IMG/VR virus record: IMGVR_UViG_3300027659_000050
Coordinates: 1 to 49,718 of that record
Length of the DNA stretch: 49,718 nucleotides
Reading direction: 5' to 3' (one strand)
Origin: a virus
A program made the position numbers and the translations under genes. Positions 1-10,721 of this stretch are shown piece after piece. Under the pieces are notes generated by a model. That model did no database searches, was not told where the DNA came from, and worked only from the letters and a program-made list of their open reading frames with translations. Each line of letters begins with the position of its first letter. The stretch's first letter is position 1.

Positions 1-167
1 TGGGAATCGCTATTAACATACATCGGGGAGGATACAACACCACATCGTCGTTGGGTTGCCAAACGATCTACCCGCCGCAATGGGACGGATTCATCAATTT
101 AGTCTACTCAGAAATGACTAGATACAACCAAAAGACAATTCCCTATCTATTAGTGGAAACGACTTGA
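1..167 (+). CDS. C-terminus of a phage cell-wall enzyme (partial)
   Basis: Open from the window edge (codons in phase with base 3) to a TGA at 165-167, giving about 54 residues. The fragment has a histidine (NIHRGG) followed after a short spacer by SSLGCQTI, and ends KTIPYLLVETT. The H...SxGC arrangement resembles the active site of L,D-transpeptidase-like peptidoglycan enzymes. I recall similar tails in phage lysis or peptidoglycan-binding proteins, but cannot check this. It sits directly upstream of the first tail-fibre gene on the same strand, consistent with a lysis or virion cell-wall enzyme. The fold assignment is inference from one motif; only the C-terminus is present. Confidence 0.45.
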   Translation, partial: GIAINIHRGGYNTTSSLGCQTIYPPQWDGFINLVYSEMTRYNQKTIPYLLVETT

Positions 168-191
168 CTGAAGCTAAATTATCGTTAACGA
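164..191 (+). promoter_or_regulatory. Putative promoter of collagen-like fibre gene
   Basis: TTGACT at 164-169, a 16-bp spacer, then TAACGA at 186-191. The -10 is weak, but the same -35, spacer and -10 recur before the gene at 2103. The -10 lies inside palindrome site 1, so a protein bound there would block it. The predicted start falls within a few bases of the ATG at 199. Confidence 0.35.
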
Positions 192-194
192 TAA
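179..194. promoter_or_regulatory. Palindrome site 1 (TTATCGTTAACGATAA)
   Basis: Perfect 16-bp palindrome ending 4 bp before the ATG at 199 and covering the putative -10. One of 19 copies of the family TTATCGKWWMCGATAA in this window. Confidence 0.85.
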
Positions 195-198
195 AATT

Positions 199-2058
<1,860 letters not shown>

Positions 2059-2064
2059 AAACAC

Positions 2065-2092
2065 TTGACTTAACCCAAACTATCGTTAACGA
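2065..2092 (+). promoter_or_regulatory. Putative promoter of short fibre gene
   Basis: TTGACT at 2065-2070, a 16-bp spacer and TAACGA at 2087-2092, with the same geometry as the site before the gene at 199. The -10 is embedded in palindrome site 2. Confidence 0.35.
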
Positions 2093-2095
2093 TAA
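2080..2095. promoter_or_regulatory. Palindrome site 2
   Basis: CTATCGTTAACGATAA, one mismatch to the consensus, lying 7 bp before the ATG at 2103 and over the putative -10. Confidence 0.8.
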
Positions 2096-2102
2096 ATATA
2101 TT

Positions 2103-2639
2103 ATGAGTTGCGGAAATTCCAGAAGTTCAAAATGCAATCCGTGTGGCCCAAGTGAGTCCGCAGTAAATGCTATTGCTGATCGCGCAGCTTACTATGCTAG
2201 ATTAGCTAAGATACTTGAAGAGCAAGCTCAAGCTATTCTTGATGAAATTGAAGCACTACAAACATCGTTTGGTGGGTTAAGATGGTCTTATGTTGGAGAT
2301 GGGGTAGATGTTACATTTGATATTACTGGCGCAATCACAACAAATCCAAACGCATACCTTGTCGCAATAGATGGAGTTATACAAGACCCCAATAATTATA
2401 CAATCGCAAGCGGCACACCATATGTATTAACAATGTCTTCTCCAGTTCCAGCAGGATCAATTCTTGTGATAGTATCATTATATGGTTTTGCAGAAATCTA
2501 CAATGGAATAGGAAGTCCAGAAGGAGTTGTAGTTGCTCAATTGGGCAGTCTATACACAAATAAATCTGGAGGAGCCGGGCAAACTCTGTGGGTCAAAGAA
2601 TCTGGTGGAGCAACATTTAATGGATGGACAGCAAAATAA
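2103..2639 (+). CDS. Short tail fibre / fibre adaptor protein
   Basis: 178 residues. A Cys-rich start (CGNS...CNPCG) is followed by an Ala/Glu-rich helix of coiled-coil character (about 19-52). A beta domain (about 58-125) contains IDGVIQDPNNYTI and GSILVIVSL, matching the C-terminal tip of the preceding collagen-like protein. The tail (about 140-178) has GSLYTNKSGGAG, LWVKESGG and GWTAK, a C-terminal motif common in phage fibres. Likely a trimeric fibre or the connector of a branched fibre. It lies between two other fibre genes, with its own palindrome-covered promoter. Confidence 0.7.
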   Translation: MSCGNSRSSKCNPCGPSESAVNAIADRAAYYARLAKILEEQAQAILDEIEALQTSFGGLRWSYVGDGVDVTFDITGAITTNPNAYLVAIDGVIQDPNNYTIASGTPYVLTMSSPVPAGSILVIVSLYGFAEIYNGIGSPEGVVVAQLGSLYTNKSGGAGQTLWVKESGGATFNGWTAK

Positions 2640-2645
2640 AATATT

Positions 2646-5204
2646 ATGGCACTAACTAAAGCAACACAAAACGTCCTAGAAGGGATCGTATCGACTGGAT
2701 CAACTGGAGTATCCGCAGGATCATTCGTTGTAGCACAGCAATACAAGATCACTGCTCTTGGAACAACCACACAAACGCAATGGAACACAATTGCTGGAAC
2801 CACGGGACAAACTTATGTCGTAGGGTCTTTGTTCACGGCAACAACCACTGGATCAGGTTCTGGAACTGGGGCAGCAGCAGTAGCAAGGACATTGGCTAAT
2901 AGGTTTGCTGATGTGGTGAACGTATTAGATTTCGGTGCTGATCCTACTGGAGTAGTTGATTCTGCAACATTTATTCAAAATGCAATAAATTACGCAAATT
3001 CATCTACGACTAAAAAATTCGTATACATCCCTTCTGGTAAATATAAAATTTCAAGCCAACTTCAAACTTATAGTAATGTTACGATAAGCGGTGATATTAA
3101 TGGGTCTACAATTTTTGATTACTCAACTCAAACAACTGGTGATTTCATATACACAGTTCCAACAGTTGGATCACCAATAGCAATATCTTCTAATATTGGA
3201 AGATATGATACGAGCGTTTCAACAGCATCACCGCATGGCGCATCTGTCGGAGACAAGTATGCGTTGTTGTCGCAAAGAAATGCTTTGACTCCTGATGGTG
3301 GTGATTGGCAATTGGGTATTGGAACTGGGTCACTAAAAGCATCGTATTATAGTGAAATTCTTAATGTTCAAACAGTAAATGATTCTGATACATTTGAATT
3401 TTATCCACCGCTTATATTTCCAGATTACAATACAAGTAACTCAGCGGAAACTCCAAATACAACAAAAGTATGTAATATACCAACTGTTGCATCTGGGAAT
3501 TATGCTTTTACAATTACGCTTGCATCTGGAGATACTACTGGATTGGTAGAACAAATGACTGTGACTGGAACTGGAATTCCATCAAGTTATGTTGTTAGGA
3601 TTTCTGCAATTATAAATTCTACACAAATCAGGATGTATTCTTCATCTGATGCTGGATTTACTCTTACGAGCGGAACAACACTTACTTTTACAATCAACAG
3701 TAGAGCGAATGCAGATATTAGAAAGATAAATTTTGTTGATGATGTAAGGATTCAAGACATTAATTTTATTTCTGGAACAGGATCAAACAAAATAAATCTG
3801 TATGGAGTAAATAATGGATTGGTTAAAAATTGTCACTTTTCATTAAATGCTATTGGAGAAGCAGTAAATTATTTAAATTGTTACAATACTAAATCTGTTG
3901 GATGTTCTGTTTTTTACACGGCAGGAATTGCAAATTCATTTACTTACAATCCACTTTCAAATATCTCAAGTTGGAATTGTGGATATGAAGATTGCAAAAT
4001 TGAAAATGGTTATCAAGGATTTGATGTAACATATTCTGACGGATTTTTTGGATCAAGTGTATTTTCACCATGTCTTTTTGCATATGTAGATAGGTGTATT
4101 GTTATAAATTGTGCAAATGGAATGACATCACACTCAGGATCATATGGTGTAAAAGTTACAAATAATCAATTTTTATATTGCGGCACCGGAGTGTTTTTAA
4201 GATCGCCAAATTCAATTTGCACGAATAATGTAATTACTGGTGACAGTTCAACTCAAGGATCTGGTATTTTATTATTTAATTATTGTTATAATACATTAGT
4301 ATCTAATAATTTAATTGAAGCATTCCAAGAAGGAATTTACATATCTCCTTCAGTTGCTCTACTCGGATTTGCTATTAAAAATGTAAGAGCAAATGTATCG
4401 AATAATGTTATAAAAAGAACACTTATGGGGATTCGCATTGAGGGTTCAGATTATTACCATAAAACCGCAGATTTGATGAATGTTATCATTAATAACAATA
4501 CGATTACAGATTCAGATAAACATATTGTTTGTGAAGAGTATTCAAATGGAATATCAATTGTTGGAAATAATTTAGTAGGCCCAACTACAGGTGGAACTGG
4601 GCCATCTATAAGTATTGCAAATGATTGCTTTTCAGTAAATGTAAGAGACAATATGTTTTCAGATATTGGAACTGGAAATCCAATAAGCGTTGGAACATTA
4701 ACAGATACTACAGTATATCCACCATCTAATTACAAATATAAAACCAACATGGTTTTTTGGAGTGGAAACAAATTCTTTGGAGACACAGTTGGAGCGCAAC
4801 AAATATTTGCAACATCGTATGATCCTAATGTAGATAACAAATATGTTGATTCTGGAACATATACACCATCGCTTGCTCTATCAACAAATGTTACTACAGT
4901 TGTATTTTCTTTGTGCAATTTTTCTATAAAAGATAGGATTGCAACTCTTTCTGGAAGAGTTACAATTACTCCAACAGCAAACGGAGTCGCAACTGTTAGA
5001 TTTGCTCCACCAATTCCATCAAATTTAAACGCACTTCTTACAAATGCGTCTTCTTCTGGAACAGCGGCTTCAACAAGTAATAGCACTCAAACAATTGGAA
5101 CAATATCATATGATGGAACAAATAATGTAATTTCTCTTGGGTTTATTGCAACAAATACATTGGCAAATGAATTTAGATATATTTTTCAATATCCAATTTG
5201 GTAA
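2646..5204 (+). CDS. Tailspike with pectate-lyase-type beta-helix
   Basis: 852 residues. An N-terminal adaptor (1-90) carries a phage repeat around QQYKITALGTTTQTQW. LDFGADPTG at about residue 95 marks the start of a pectate lyase 3 superfamily right-handed beta-helix. The body is rich in Asn/Gly/Val turns (NNVIKRT, ITDSDKHIV) to about residue 730, followed by a beta-rich C-terminal domain that may trimerise the spike. Such spikes bind and often cleave surface polysaccharide, so this is a probable receptor-binding depolymerase; no catalytic residues can be assigned by eye. It follows the previous gene by 6 bp, with a Shine-Dalgarno-free AAAATATTATG start. Confidence 0.8.
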   Translation: MALTKATQNVLEGIVSTGSTGVSAGSFVVAQQYKITALGTTTQTQWNTIAGTTGQTYVVGSLFTATTTGSGSGTGAAAVARTLANRFADVVNVLDFGADPTGVVDSATFIQNAINYANSSTTKKFVYIPSGKYKISSQLQTYSNVTISGDINGSTIFDYSTQTTGDFIYTVPTVGSPIAISSNIGRYDTSVSTASPHGASVGDKYALLSQRNALTPDGGDWQLGIGTGSLKASYYSEILNVQTVNDSDTFEFYPPLIFPDYNTSNSAETPNTTKVCNIPTVASGNYAFTITLASGDTTGLVEQMTVTGTGIPSSYVVRISAIINSTQIRMYSSSDAGFTLTSGTTLTFTINSRANADIRKINFVDDVRIQDINFISGTGSNKINLYGVNNGLVKNCHFSLNAIGEAVNYLNCYNTKSVGCSVFYTAGIANSFTYNPLSNISSWNCGYEDCKIENGYQGFDVTYSDGFFGSSVFSPCLFAYVDRCIVINCANGMTSHSGSYGVKVTNNQFLYCGTGVFLRSPNSICTNNVITGDSSTQGSGILLFNYCYNTLVSNNLIEAFQEGIYISPSVALLGFAIKNVRANVSNNVIKRTLMGIRIEGSDYYHKTADLMNVIINNNTITDSDKHIVCEEYSNGISIVGNNLVGPTTGGTGPSISIANDCFSVNVRDNMFSDIGTGNPISVGTLTDTTVYPPSNYKYKTNMVFWSGNKFFGDTVGAQQIFATSYDPNVDNKYVDSGTYTPSLALSTNVTTVVFSLCNFSIKDRIATLSGRVTITPTANGVATVRFAPPIPSNLNALLTNASSSGTAASTSNSTQTIGTISYDGTNNVISLGFIATNTLANEFRYIFQYPIW

Positions 5205-5213
5205 TATAATATT

Positions 5214-5414
5214 ATGGAAAATAATGAAGTAACATGGAATTTAATTGAAAATACAATTTCAATTATGACAAATGACGGAACAATTAAAGAATATACTCAA
5301 AATGAGTCTTCTGAATATGTAAAGGATACTGGAAGGGCTGAAGATATAAAAGTTTTAAACTGGCCATCCGACTTCCCAAGCAAACACGATAAGCCAGAAG
5401 ATTACCAAAACTAA
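5214..5414 (+). CDS. Small hypothetical protein after tailspike
   Basis: 66 residues, acidic, no recognised family. The start context ATAATATTATG matches neighbouring genes and the gap from the tailspike is 9 bp, so it is probably co-transcribed. Residues such as TWNLIENTISIMTNDG suggest a small beta structure; a tailspike chaperone or accessory is possible but unsupported. Confidence 0.55.
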   Translation: MENNEVTWNLIENTISIMTNDGTIKEYTQNESSEYVKDTGRAEDIKVLNWPSDFPSKHDKPEDYQN

Positions 5415-5469
5415 AAAACTACCTTAACATTTCTCCTATCCTAATCTGCCTTACACTCAAATAACCCAC

Positions 5470-6216
5470 ATGGATGAAGTGAAATTATTAGAGTTTATGA
5501 AAATAAACTATGCGACAAGAAAAGATATGTCGCAGTCCGTTAAATTATTTCAAGAAATCGGTTATAATGTAATAAAGTATTTTGATATTGATGGAGCGCA
5601 AGGTTATCTAACTAAGAAAGATGATGATATTGTGCTGTCTTTTAGAGGCACACAAGTATCATTTACTGGCATAAATAAAACGGAAAAGTCAGATATTTTA
5701 GCTGATTTAAATGTCAGTAAAGAAAAAGAAAGCGGTGGCAAGGTTCATACTGGATTTCAAAAAGAAGCAAATAAATTATGGGAAGCGGTAGCTGTTGAAA
5801 TCGCTCAACATATTTCTGGAAACAAATTGTTTATAACTGGTCATAGTTTGGGAGCGGGAATCGCTACAATTGTTGCATCTAGGCTGCAAGATAAAGTCGA
5901 TACTCTTATTACATTCGGTTCGCCCAGAGTAGGGGATGGTGATTTTGTAAAGCATTTAAAAGTCAAACACCTTAGAGTTCAAAACACAAATGACTATGCT
6001 TGTTTTCTACCGCCACTATGGATGGGGTTTAGGCATCATGGCACAAATCTGTACATTGACCGTATTGGTAATGTGCAAGAAATCGGTTTAATTAAAAAAT
6101 CGAAAGATATGGTACTATCATTAGTCAAAGATTTCAAGAATGGTAATTATATTTCTGCATTTGTTGATCATAAGCCGATTAACTATATTAATAAACTAAC
6201 CTTTTTAAATAATTGA
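5470..6216 (+). CDS. Class 3 (fungal-type) lipase
   Basis: 248 residues with an alpha/beta hydrolase core. The nucleophile elbow GHSLGAG (124-130) places the catalytic serine at 126. FGSPRVGD (149-156), then NTNDYACFLPP with Asp175 and FRHHG with His190 complete the Ser-Asp-His triad in the order and spacing of lipase class 3. LSFRGT (about 58-63) matches the conserved oxyanion-side segment. No signal peptide or membrane segment is seen. It lies within the tail-fibre cluster, so it may be a virion-associated esterase acting on host envelope lipids or acylated glycans, or a lysis factor. Family assignment is strong; the role is inferred. Confidence 0.85.
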   Translation: MDEVKLLEFMKINYATRKDMSQSVKLFQEIGYNVIKYFDIDGAQGYLTKKDDDIVLSFRGTQVSFTGINKTEKSDILADLNVSKEKESGGKVHTGFQKEANKLWEAVAVEIAQHISGNKLFITGHSLGAGIATIVASRLQDKVDTLITFGSPRVGDGDFVKHLKVKHLRVQNTNDYACFLPPLWMGFRHHGTNLYIDRIGNVQEIGLIKKSKDMVLSLVKDFKNGNYISAFVDHKPINYINKLTFLNN

Positions 6217-6224
6217 TTGCAGAC

Positions 6225-6252
6225 TTGACAATCCCTTCGACAATAGTAATAA
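6225..6252 (+). promoter_or_regulatory. Sigma-70-like promoter of repeat fibre gene
   Basis: TTGACA at 6225-6230, 16-bp spacer, TAATAA at 6247-6252. The leader to the ATG at 6278 would be about 20 nt and A-rich. Confidence 0.6.
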
Positions 6253-6277
6253 CAATAGCAATAATCTTACAAATACT

Positions 6278-7189
6278 ATGAGCCTCTGCACACCTTGCAC
6301 TCCCTGCCCACCATGCGATTCCGAATATCCATTGTTGTGCGAACCACTTGAGACGACAGCTAATGGTAAACGATTGGTAGTAGAAGACTCTGCTGCCTGT
6401 CAGAAAACCATTCAGACACCAGCTTCCCAGCAAGTCTTGAAGACTGATGGGGCAAGCAATCTGACTTGGACTAACGGAGCTAACAATACTGTCCTAGCTA
6501 AATCATCTACTGGGATTGTTGAGTTTGCTACAATTAATAGCGTTCTTCAAGTTGGCCCAATTGATCTTGGTATCCAGCCATTGACTACTACTGGGGCAGT
6601 AAGCACAGGAGCAATTACCGCGACAGGAGCAATTACCGCAGCAAGTGCTGCTATTATAGGAGCAATTACCGCAACAAGTGTTACATTGGCTGCTGATCCA
6701 ACAACAAATCTTCAAGCGGCAACTAAGCAATATGTTGATACTGCTAATGCGCTAAAGTTAAATAAAGCTGGCGATACAATGACTGGTGCATTGATTGTGA
6801 ATAGCACAATTGCATCAAACAGCACGATCCTTGCTAATGGCAATTCTTCTAAAATTGGATACAATACTGGTGCAGGAGGAACGATCACCCAAGGAGCAGG
6901 CGCAAAGACAAACTCTGTTACTCTGAATCGTCCTACTGGAACTATCGTTACCGATAATGCGGCACTCGCAGCAGACACCTCCGTTACATTCAATGTGAGC
7001 AACACAGTTATTTCTGCTACAGACATTGTAGTTGTAAGTCATATTGCTGGAGGAACGCTTGGTTCATACAACTTCGCGGTGGAGCCAGCGGCAAGCAATG
7101 CTAATATCGTAATCCGCAATATCACAGCAGCGAGTCTATCAGAAGCATTGACATTGCGATTCATTGTAATCAAAAGCGTTAACTCCTAA
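6278..7189 (+). CDS. Tail fibre / virion repeat protein
   Basis: 303 residues. The N-terminus is Cys/Pro-rich (CTPCTPCPPCDSEYP). A segment around residues 95-150 repeats ITATGAIT/IGAITATS-type units, followed by LAADPTNLQAATKQYVD-like sequence and KAGDTMTGAL, a motif common in phage tail fibre shafts. The C-terminal half is beta-rich. Probably a trimeric fibre. Its stop TAA overlaps the ATG of the tail-hub gene by one base, so the two are likely coupled. It contains palindrome site 3 in the reading frame. Confidence 0.7.
   Translation: MSLCTPCTPCPPCDSEYPLLCEPLETTANGKRLVVEDSAACQKTIQTPASQQVLKTDGASNLTWTNGANNTVLAKSSTGIVEFATINSVLQVGPIDLGIQPLTTTGAVSTGAITATGAITAASAAIIGAITATSVTLAADPTTNLQAATKQYVDTANALKLNKAGDTMTGALIVNSTIASNSTILANGNSSKIGYNTGAGGTITQGAGAKTNSVTLNRPTGTIVTDNAALAADTSVTFNVSNTVISATDIVVVSHIAGGTLGSYNFAVEPAASNANIVIRNITAASLSEALTLRFIVIKSVNS
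6942..6957. promoter_or_regulatory. Palindrome site 3 (intragenic)
   Basis: CTATCGTTACCGATAA inside the repeat fibre gene, with both TATCG/CGATA half-sites intact. No start codon or promoter is adjacent. Confidence 0.7.
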
Positions 7190-9036
7190 TGCCAGCAGAT
7201 GGATCAGTCTTTGATGGTTTCACAAGTATCGTAGCGCAAGACGCAGATACTCATCCATCGTATTTGCCTCCATCAATGGTGGCAGAGTCTGTTAATAGAA
7301 CATTCCGAGGCGGGATTAACAGAACAAGGCCGAGCATCCGCAACATCTCAATCGTAGTAGGGGAAGGCCAAGATGAGATTATCGTTAACGATATTCAGAA
7401 TGGTAGTTTCCAAGGTTCATATCCATATCGGGCAACGAACTTAAATACCAACGATGGGATTCTTCTATCGGTATCTGGGGTGATCTACTTCCTAAAGATA
7501 GTAAACAACATAGCCTACGCTTATAAGTTAATCGGAGGCAATGACCCCGGCATGATGCACACATGGTTCGTGCAAGCCGAAGATCGGGTGTACATCCAGA
7601 ACGGATACCAGAATGCGATTGCGTGGGATGGAGACTTGAGTGTACCAGCCTATAGACTGAACCCATACCTCAAGAAGATGCCGATTGGGACTATCATGGA
7701 ATACGCTTTCGGGCGAGTATTCGTAACGGATAGGCTTAACCAAATCTACGCTTCAGATATTATCTACGGAAACGGATTCACCGATACCAAGAATACCGAG
7801 AACTTCACAGAGATCGGATACTGGGCAGAAGGTGGAGCTTTCTCCACTCCATCTATGATGGGAAATATCACAGGCATGAAAGTAATGCCACAGATTGGAA
7901 CTAACCTCCGCGCCCAAGGTGCATTGGTCATCCTAACTGCTAACGGAGCATTCGCAATGGATGTCAGTATCCCAAGAGCGCAATGGGCTACAACCAATAT
8001 GCAAACGATCAGCTTGCTTGGTCGTGGATGCGTATCACCATACACAGCTTTAGCTAACTCTGAGCTTTGGTTCAGATCACATGATGGTTGGGCATTCTAT
8101 TCCAATAGCCAATCAGAATTTGCCAGATACTTCTCGCTTCGTAAACTATCTAGAGAAGTGAACAAGTGGGTATCAAATGATACTCCTTGGTTAAAGCAGT
8201 TCGCTTCTACGATGTTCTTCGATAACTATCTGATCAGTACAGTAGCACCAGAAACCTATCGGGCGGCAGGGGTAGAAGGATTGAATAGGTATCATAGGGG
8301 AATGGTAGTGCTTGACCTAGATCAATCCTCTTCACCCTCACCTGACGCACAGCTTTCTTTTCGCTGGAATGGCATCTGGACGGGCTTTAGACCAACTCAA
8401 CTGCTATCTGCATTGATCACTGGTCAGAAGCGTGGATTCGGGTTCTCATTCGATAACGATAATAAGAATCGTTTGTATGAGTTCACTAACTCTACTGGAA
8501 GTGATTTCGGTGCTAATGGAACTAGAGCAATCGAATCATTCTTCACATCGGGAAGGTATGACTTCGCGCAAAGCGGGGCATCGAATAAGTTCTTGAGGAA
8601 AAGAATCACTGGTGGAGAAATGTGGCTATCTGAAATCAAAGGAGAAGTCACAAGTAAAGCTGAGTTCAGACCAGACTCCTATCCATGTTGGAGTGAGCTT
8701 AAAGTTCCTACGACCTATGGGTGTGACCCATGTTCACCCGTTCTAAAAACACCATGCAATCCACGCAGGGGCGGAGACTCCTACAAGAGATACAAGTTTA
8801 ACTCACCCGATCCGTCTGAATGTAATTACATTTCTGATATACCAGTTATTGAAGGAAGTGAATTTCAATTAAAGATTAACTTGACAGGAGCGGCAACAGT
8901 GGACAGAGTAAGAATAATGGCAAACATTAAGAATTTGGAAGACTCTCCGATTGGTGACTGCCCAGAAAACGATCAAGAGTGTCCAGACATTAACTGCTGC
9001 CCAGAAAGATATTACGACTACTCAATCAATGGATAA
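7189..9036 (+). CDS. Tail hub / nozzle protein (tubular protein B-like)
   Basis: 615 residues. It begins with FDGFTSIVAQDADTHPSYLPP-like sequence and repeatedly shows blades such as DRVYIQNGYQNAIAWDG, FGRVFVTDRLNQIYASD and NSELWFRSHDGWAFYS, typical of beta-propeller nozzle proteins of podoviruses (T7 gp12 or P22 gp10 class). Cys-rich segments occur at about 515-530 and at the C-terminus (CPDINCCPERYY). It lies near the tail adaptor and internal virion genes, as in T7-like order. The fold is inferred from repeat pattern and synteny, not from a database match. Confidence 0.65.
   Translation: MPADGSVFDGFTSIVAQDADTHPSYLPPSMVAESVNRTFRGGINRTRPSIRNISIVVGEGQDEIIVNDIQNGSFQGSYPYRATNLNTNDGILLSVSGVIYFLKIVNNIAYAYKLIGGNDPGMMHTWFVQAEDRVYIQNGYQNAIAWDGDLSVPAYRLNPYLKKMPIGTIMEYAFGRVFVTDRLNQIYASDIIYGNGFTDTKNTENFTEIGYWAEGGAFSTPSMMGNITGMKVMPQIGTNLRAQGALVILTANGAFAMDVSIPRAQWATTNMQTISLLGRGCVSPYTALANSELWFRSHDGWAFYSNSQSEFARYFSLRKLSREVNKWVSNDTPWLKQFASTMFFDNYLISTVAPETYRAAGVEGLNRYHRGMVVLDLDQSSSPSPDAQLSFRWNGIWTGFRPTQLLSALITGQKRGFGFSFDNDNKNRLYEFTNSTGSDFGANGTRAIESFFTSGRYDFAQSGASNKFLRKRITGGEMWLSEIKGEVTSKAEFRPDSYPCWSELKVPTTYGCDPCSPVLKTPCNPRRGGDSYKRYKFNSPDPSECNYISDIPVIEGSEFQLKINLTGAATVDRVRIMANIKNLEDSPIGDCPENDQECPDINCCPERYYDYSING
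7379..7394. promoter_or_regulatory. Palindrome site 4 (intragenic)
   Basis: TTATCGTTAACGATAT within the tail-hub gene (codons for IIVND), one mismatch from perfect symmetry. Confidence 0.75.
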
Positions 9037-9556
9037 TCAAGATTCCAGTCCAGCCTTAACATTCCCGAATGTTCCAATTGATTTCTGCCCTACAGGAAAC
9101 TGGTCAGAAATCTTGCAAGAATTTATTGACGTTGTTCTAGTCAACGGAACGATCAACGTACCCGGCTTAGGTGACGTAACACCAGAACAGATTGCTCAGA
9201 TCAACGAGACTTTAGCTGATCAACAGAATCAGATTGATGCGCTAGAAGCAGAAGGAGTTGCGCTTGACGCTCGCATTGATGTGCTTGAGTCTAATCCAGT
9301 AGTAAAAGTAAGATCAGGAAATGTTGCTGTAGCATCTGGAGATACAACAACTCTTGGAATATCATTCTCGTCCGTGTTGCCAACAAATGTGTATGGCGTT
9401 TCTCTTACTCCAGTCTATGCTTCTGGAACACCGCTAACAACCCCCTTGTTTTCATTGGTAACTGGAAGTAAAACTACTGCTGGATTTACAGTTAGAGTTG
9501 ATAATAATATTGCAGAAATAACGAGTTTGGACTGGATGGCGGTTCACACTTCGTAA
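9029..9556 (+). CDS. Tail-associated coiled-coil protein
   Basis: 175 residues from ATG 9029, which overlaps the stop of the hub gene (ATGGATAA) and is preferred over a GTG 78 bp upstream. The N-terminal segment has FPNVPIDFCPTGNW, then a heptad-like stretch (about 45-85: ADQQNQIDALEAEGVALDAR) and a beta-rich C-terminal domain. The layout suggests a small trimeric fibre or tail-tip protein coupled to the hub. No specific family is recognised. Confidence 0.65.
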   Translation: MDNQDSSPALTFPNVPIDFCPTGNWSEILQEFIDVVLVNGTINVPGLGDVTPEQIAQINETLADQQNQIDALEAEGVALDARIDVLESNPVVKVRSGNVAVASGDTTTLGISFSSVLPTNVYGVSLTPVYASGTPLTTPLFSLVTGSKTTAGFTVRVDNNIAEITSLDWMAVHTS

Positions 9557-9584
9557 GTAAATAGCCATAAAGAAAACAAATACT

Positions 9585-9743
9585 ATGACACCACTAAAAG
9601 GAACTGACCCTCGCCTCGTCTCTGGCGGCTCACCAACTCGCGGTAAGATCGGCGAAGGTATGGGCAATATGCCAAACCTTGGAGCCAAAAAGCCTAGCAT
9701 CTACACGACTGCTGGCACTCCAAAACAAGGCTACCAGAAGTAA
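9585..9743 (+). CDS. Small basic tail-region protein
   Basis: 52 residues, rich in Gly/Pro/Lys (DPRLVSGGSPTRGK, YTTAGTPKQGYQK). Start context AAATACTATG matches that of the gene at 6278. It is the only open frame in the gap, and its stop sits directly against palindrome site 5. Low-complexity, probably unstructured; function unknown. Confidence 0.5.
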   Translation: MTPLKGTDPRLVSGGSPTRGKIGEGMGNMPNLGAKKPSIYTTAGTPKQGYQK

Positions 9744-9759
9744 TTATCGTTAACGATAA
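9744..9759. promoter_or_regulatory. Palindrome site 5 overlapping a start codon
   Basis: Perfect TTATCGTTAACGATAA whose last A is the first base of the ATG at 9759. No -35 box is seen at the expected distance. In mRNA it would form a hairpin against the start codon. Confidence 0.85.
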
Positions 9760-10721
9760 TGGGTGATACCCTCAAAGAGATGGCAGAACTCGTAAAGGGT
9801 TTTGTCGGAGATAGTGGCGTATGTTCTGATGAGAGAGCTTTTAAAGCAATCAATCAGGCCAGACGCTTGCTATGGAATAAACGTGCGTGGACAACTCAAG
9901 AAGAGTACGTCCAGATTTGTTGCGTTAACGACTGCTTCACTCTACCCAATCGCTATGAGCAAATCAAGCTGGCGTGGGTAGGGGATAACGCAGTATCGTT
10001 AGCTGACGAATGGTTCAATTCGACTAACGCATTTGCGCTGAATGCTGACCAATCCTGCCATCGTTTGATTACGGAAGTAGGAGGGAAGCACGTTCTCTTT
10101 AGGGACTACACCACCCACTTCTATCGTTTAGGTGTGATGTTAGAAAACGCAGAAGACATCGGCGTGACTCTGACATTTGAAGTACAAGACCAATACGACA
10201 CCTACCATACGATCAAGGTAACTGGGGTTAACCCACCAGACCTAGCTCAATCTGATCTATTGATCAAAGGAGTTAGATCAGTATCTAAACCCGCAACCAA
10301 AGGAAGAGTAAGAATCTATGCGTACGATACCTCGCTGGAAGCTAAAACATTAATCTCTGTCTACCAACCTAATGATGTTAACCCATCATTCCGTAGGTTC
10401 AAAGCACCAAGAACGTGCGAGTGCATCACTCTGTATGCTTCTAAGAGATACTTTGATCTGGTAGATGAACAAGAGCTAGTTGAGTTCATCCCAGATGCAA
10501 TGATCTACGCTATCCTTGCTCTGAACTCCAGAGACAACAGGAAAGCGCAAGAGTTCTTGATGAACCTAGACCTTGCTATCAAAGAGCAAGAGAAGGAAAT
10601 GGAAGGTGAAGAGATACCAACCGCCGCTCCTATCCGCTTTGCTAACTATAGCAGAGCAGAGAACCTAATCGGTTCTGATTTACTTTCTCCATCAGCTAAC
10701 GACTACTTCTTGTATAGATGA
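9759..10721 (+). CDS. Head-to-tail adaptor (tail tubular protein A-like)
   Basis: 320 residues. The N-terminal half is helical (MAELVKGFVGDSGVCSDERAF, INQARRLLWNKRAW) followed by a beta-rich middle. The pattern of N-terminal helices with a late segment ALNSRDNRKAQEFLMNLDLAIK is typical of podoviral adaptors (T7 gp11, P22 gp4 type). Position between the hub and internal virion genes agrees. It overlaps the next gene by ATGA. The exact family is inferred from length, layout and synteny. Confidence 0.6.
   Translation: MGDTLKEMAELVKGFVGDSGVCSDERAFKAINQARRLLWNKRAWTTQEEYVQICCVNDCFTLPNRYEQIKLAWVGDNAVSLADEWFNSTNAFALNADQSCHRLITEVGGKHVLFRDYTTHFYRLGVMLENAEDIGVTLTFEVQDQYDTYHTIKVTGVNPPDLAQSDLLIKGVRSVSKPATKGRVRIYAYDTSLEAKTLISVYQPNDVNPSFRRFKAPRTCECITLYASKRYFDLVDEQELVEFIPDAMIYAILALNSRDNRKAQEFLMNLDLAIKEQEKEMEGEEIPTAAPIRFANYSRAENLIGSDLLSPSANDYFLYR

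Noticed and set aside
6590-6680. Short GGAGCAATTACCG repeats resembling a CRISPR or iteron array
   Set aside because: They are in-frame coding repeats of a fibre protein, three copies with irregular spacing.
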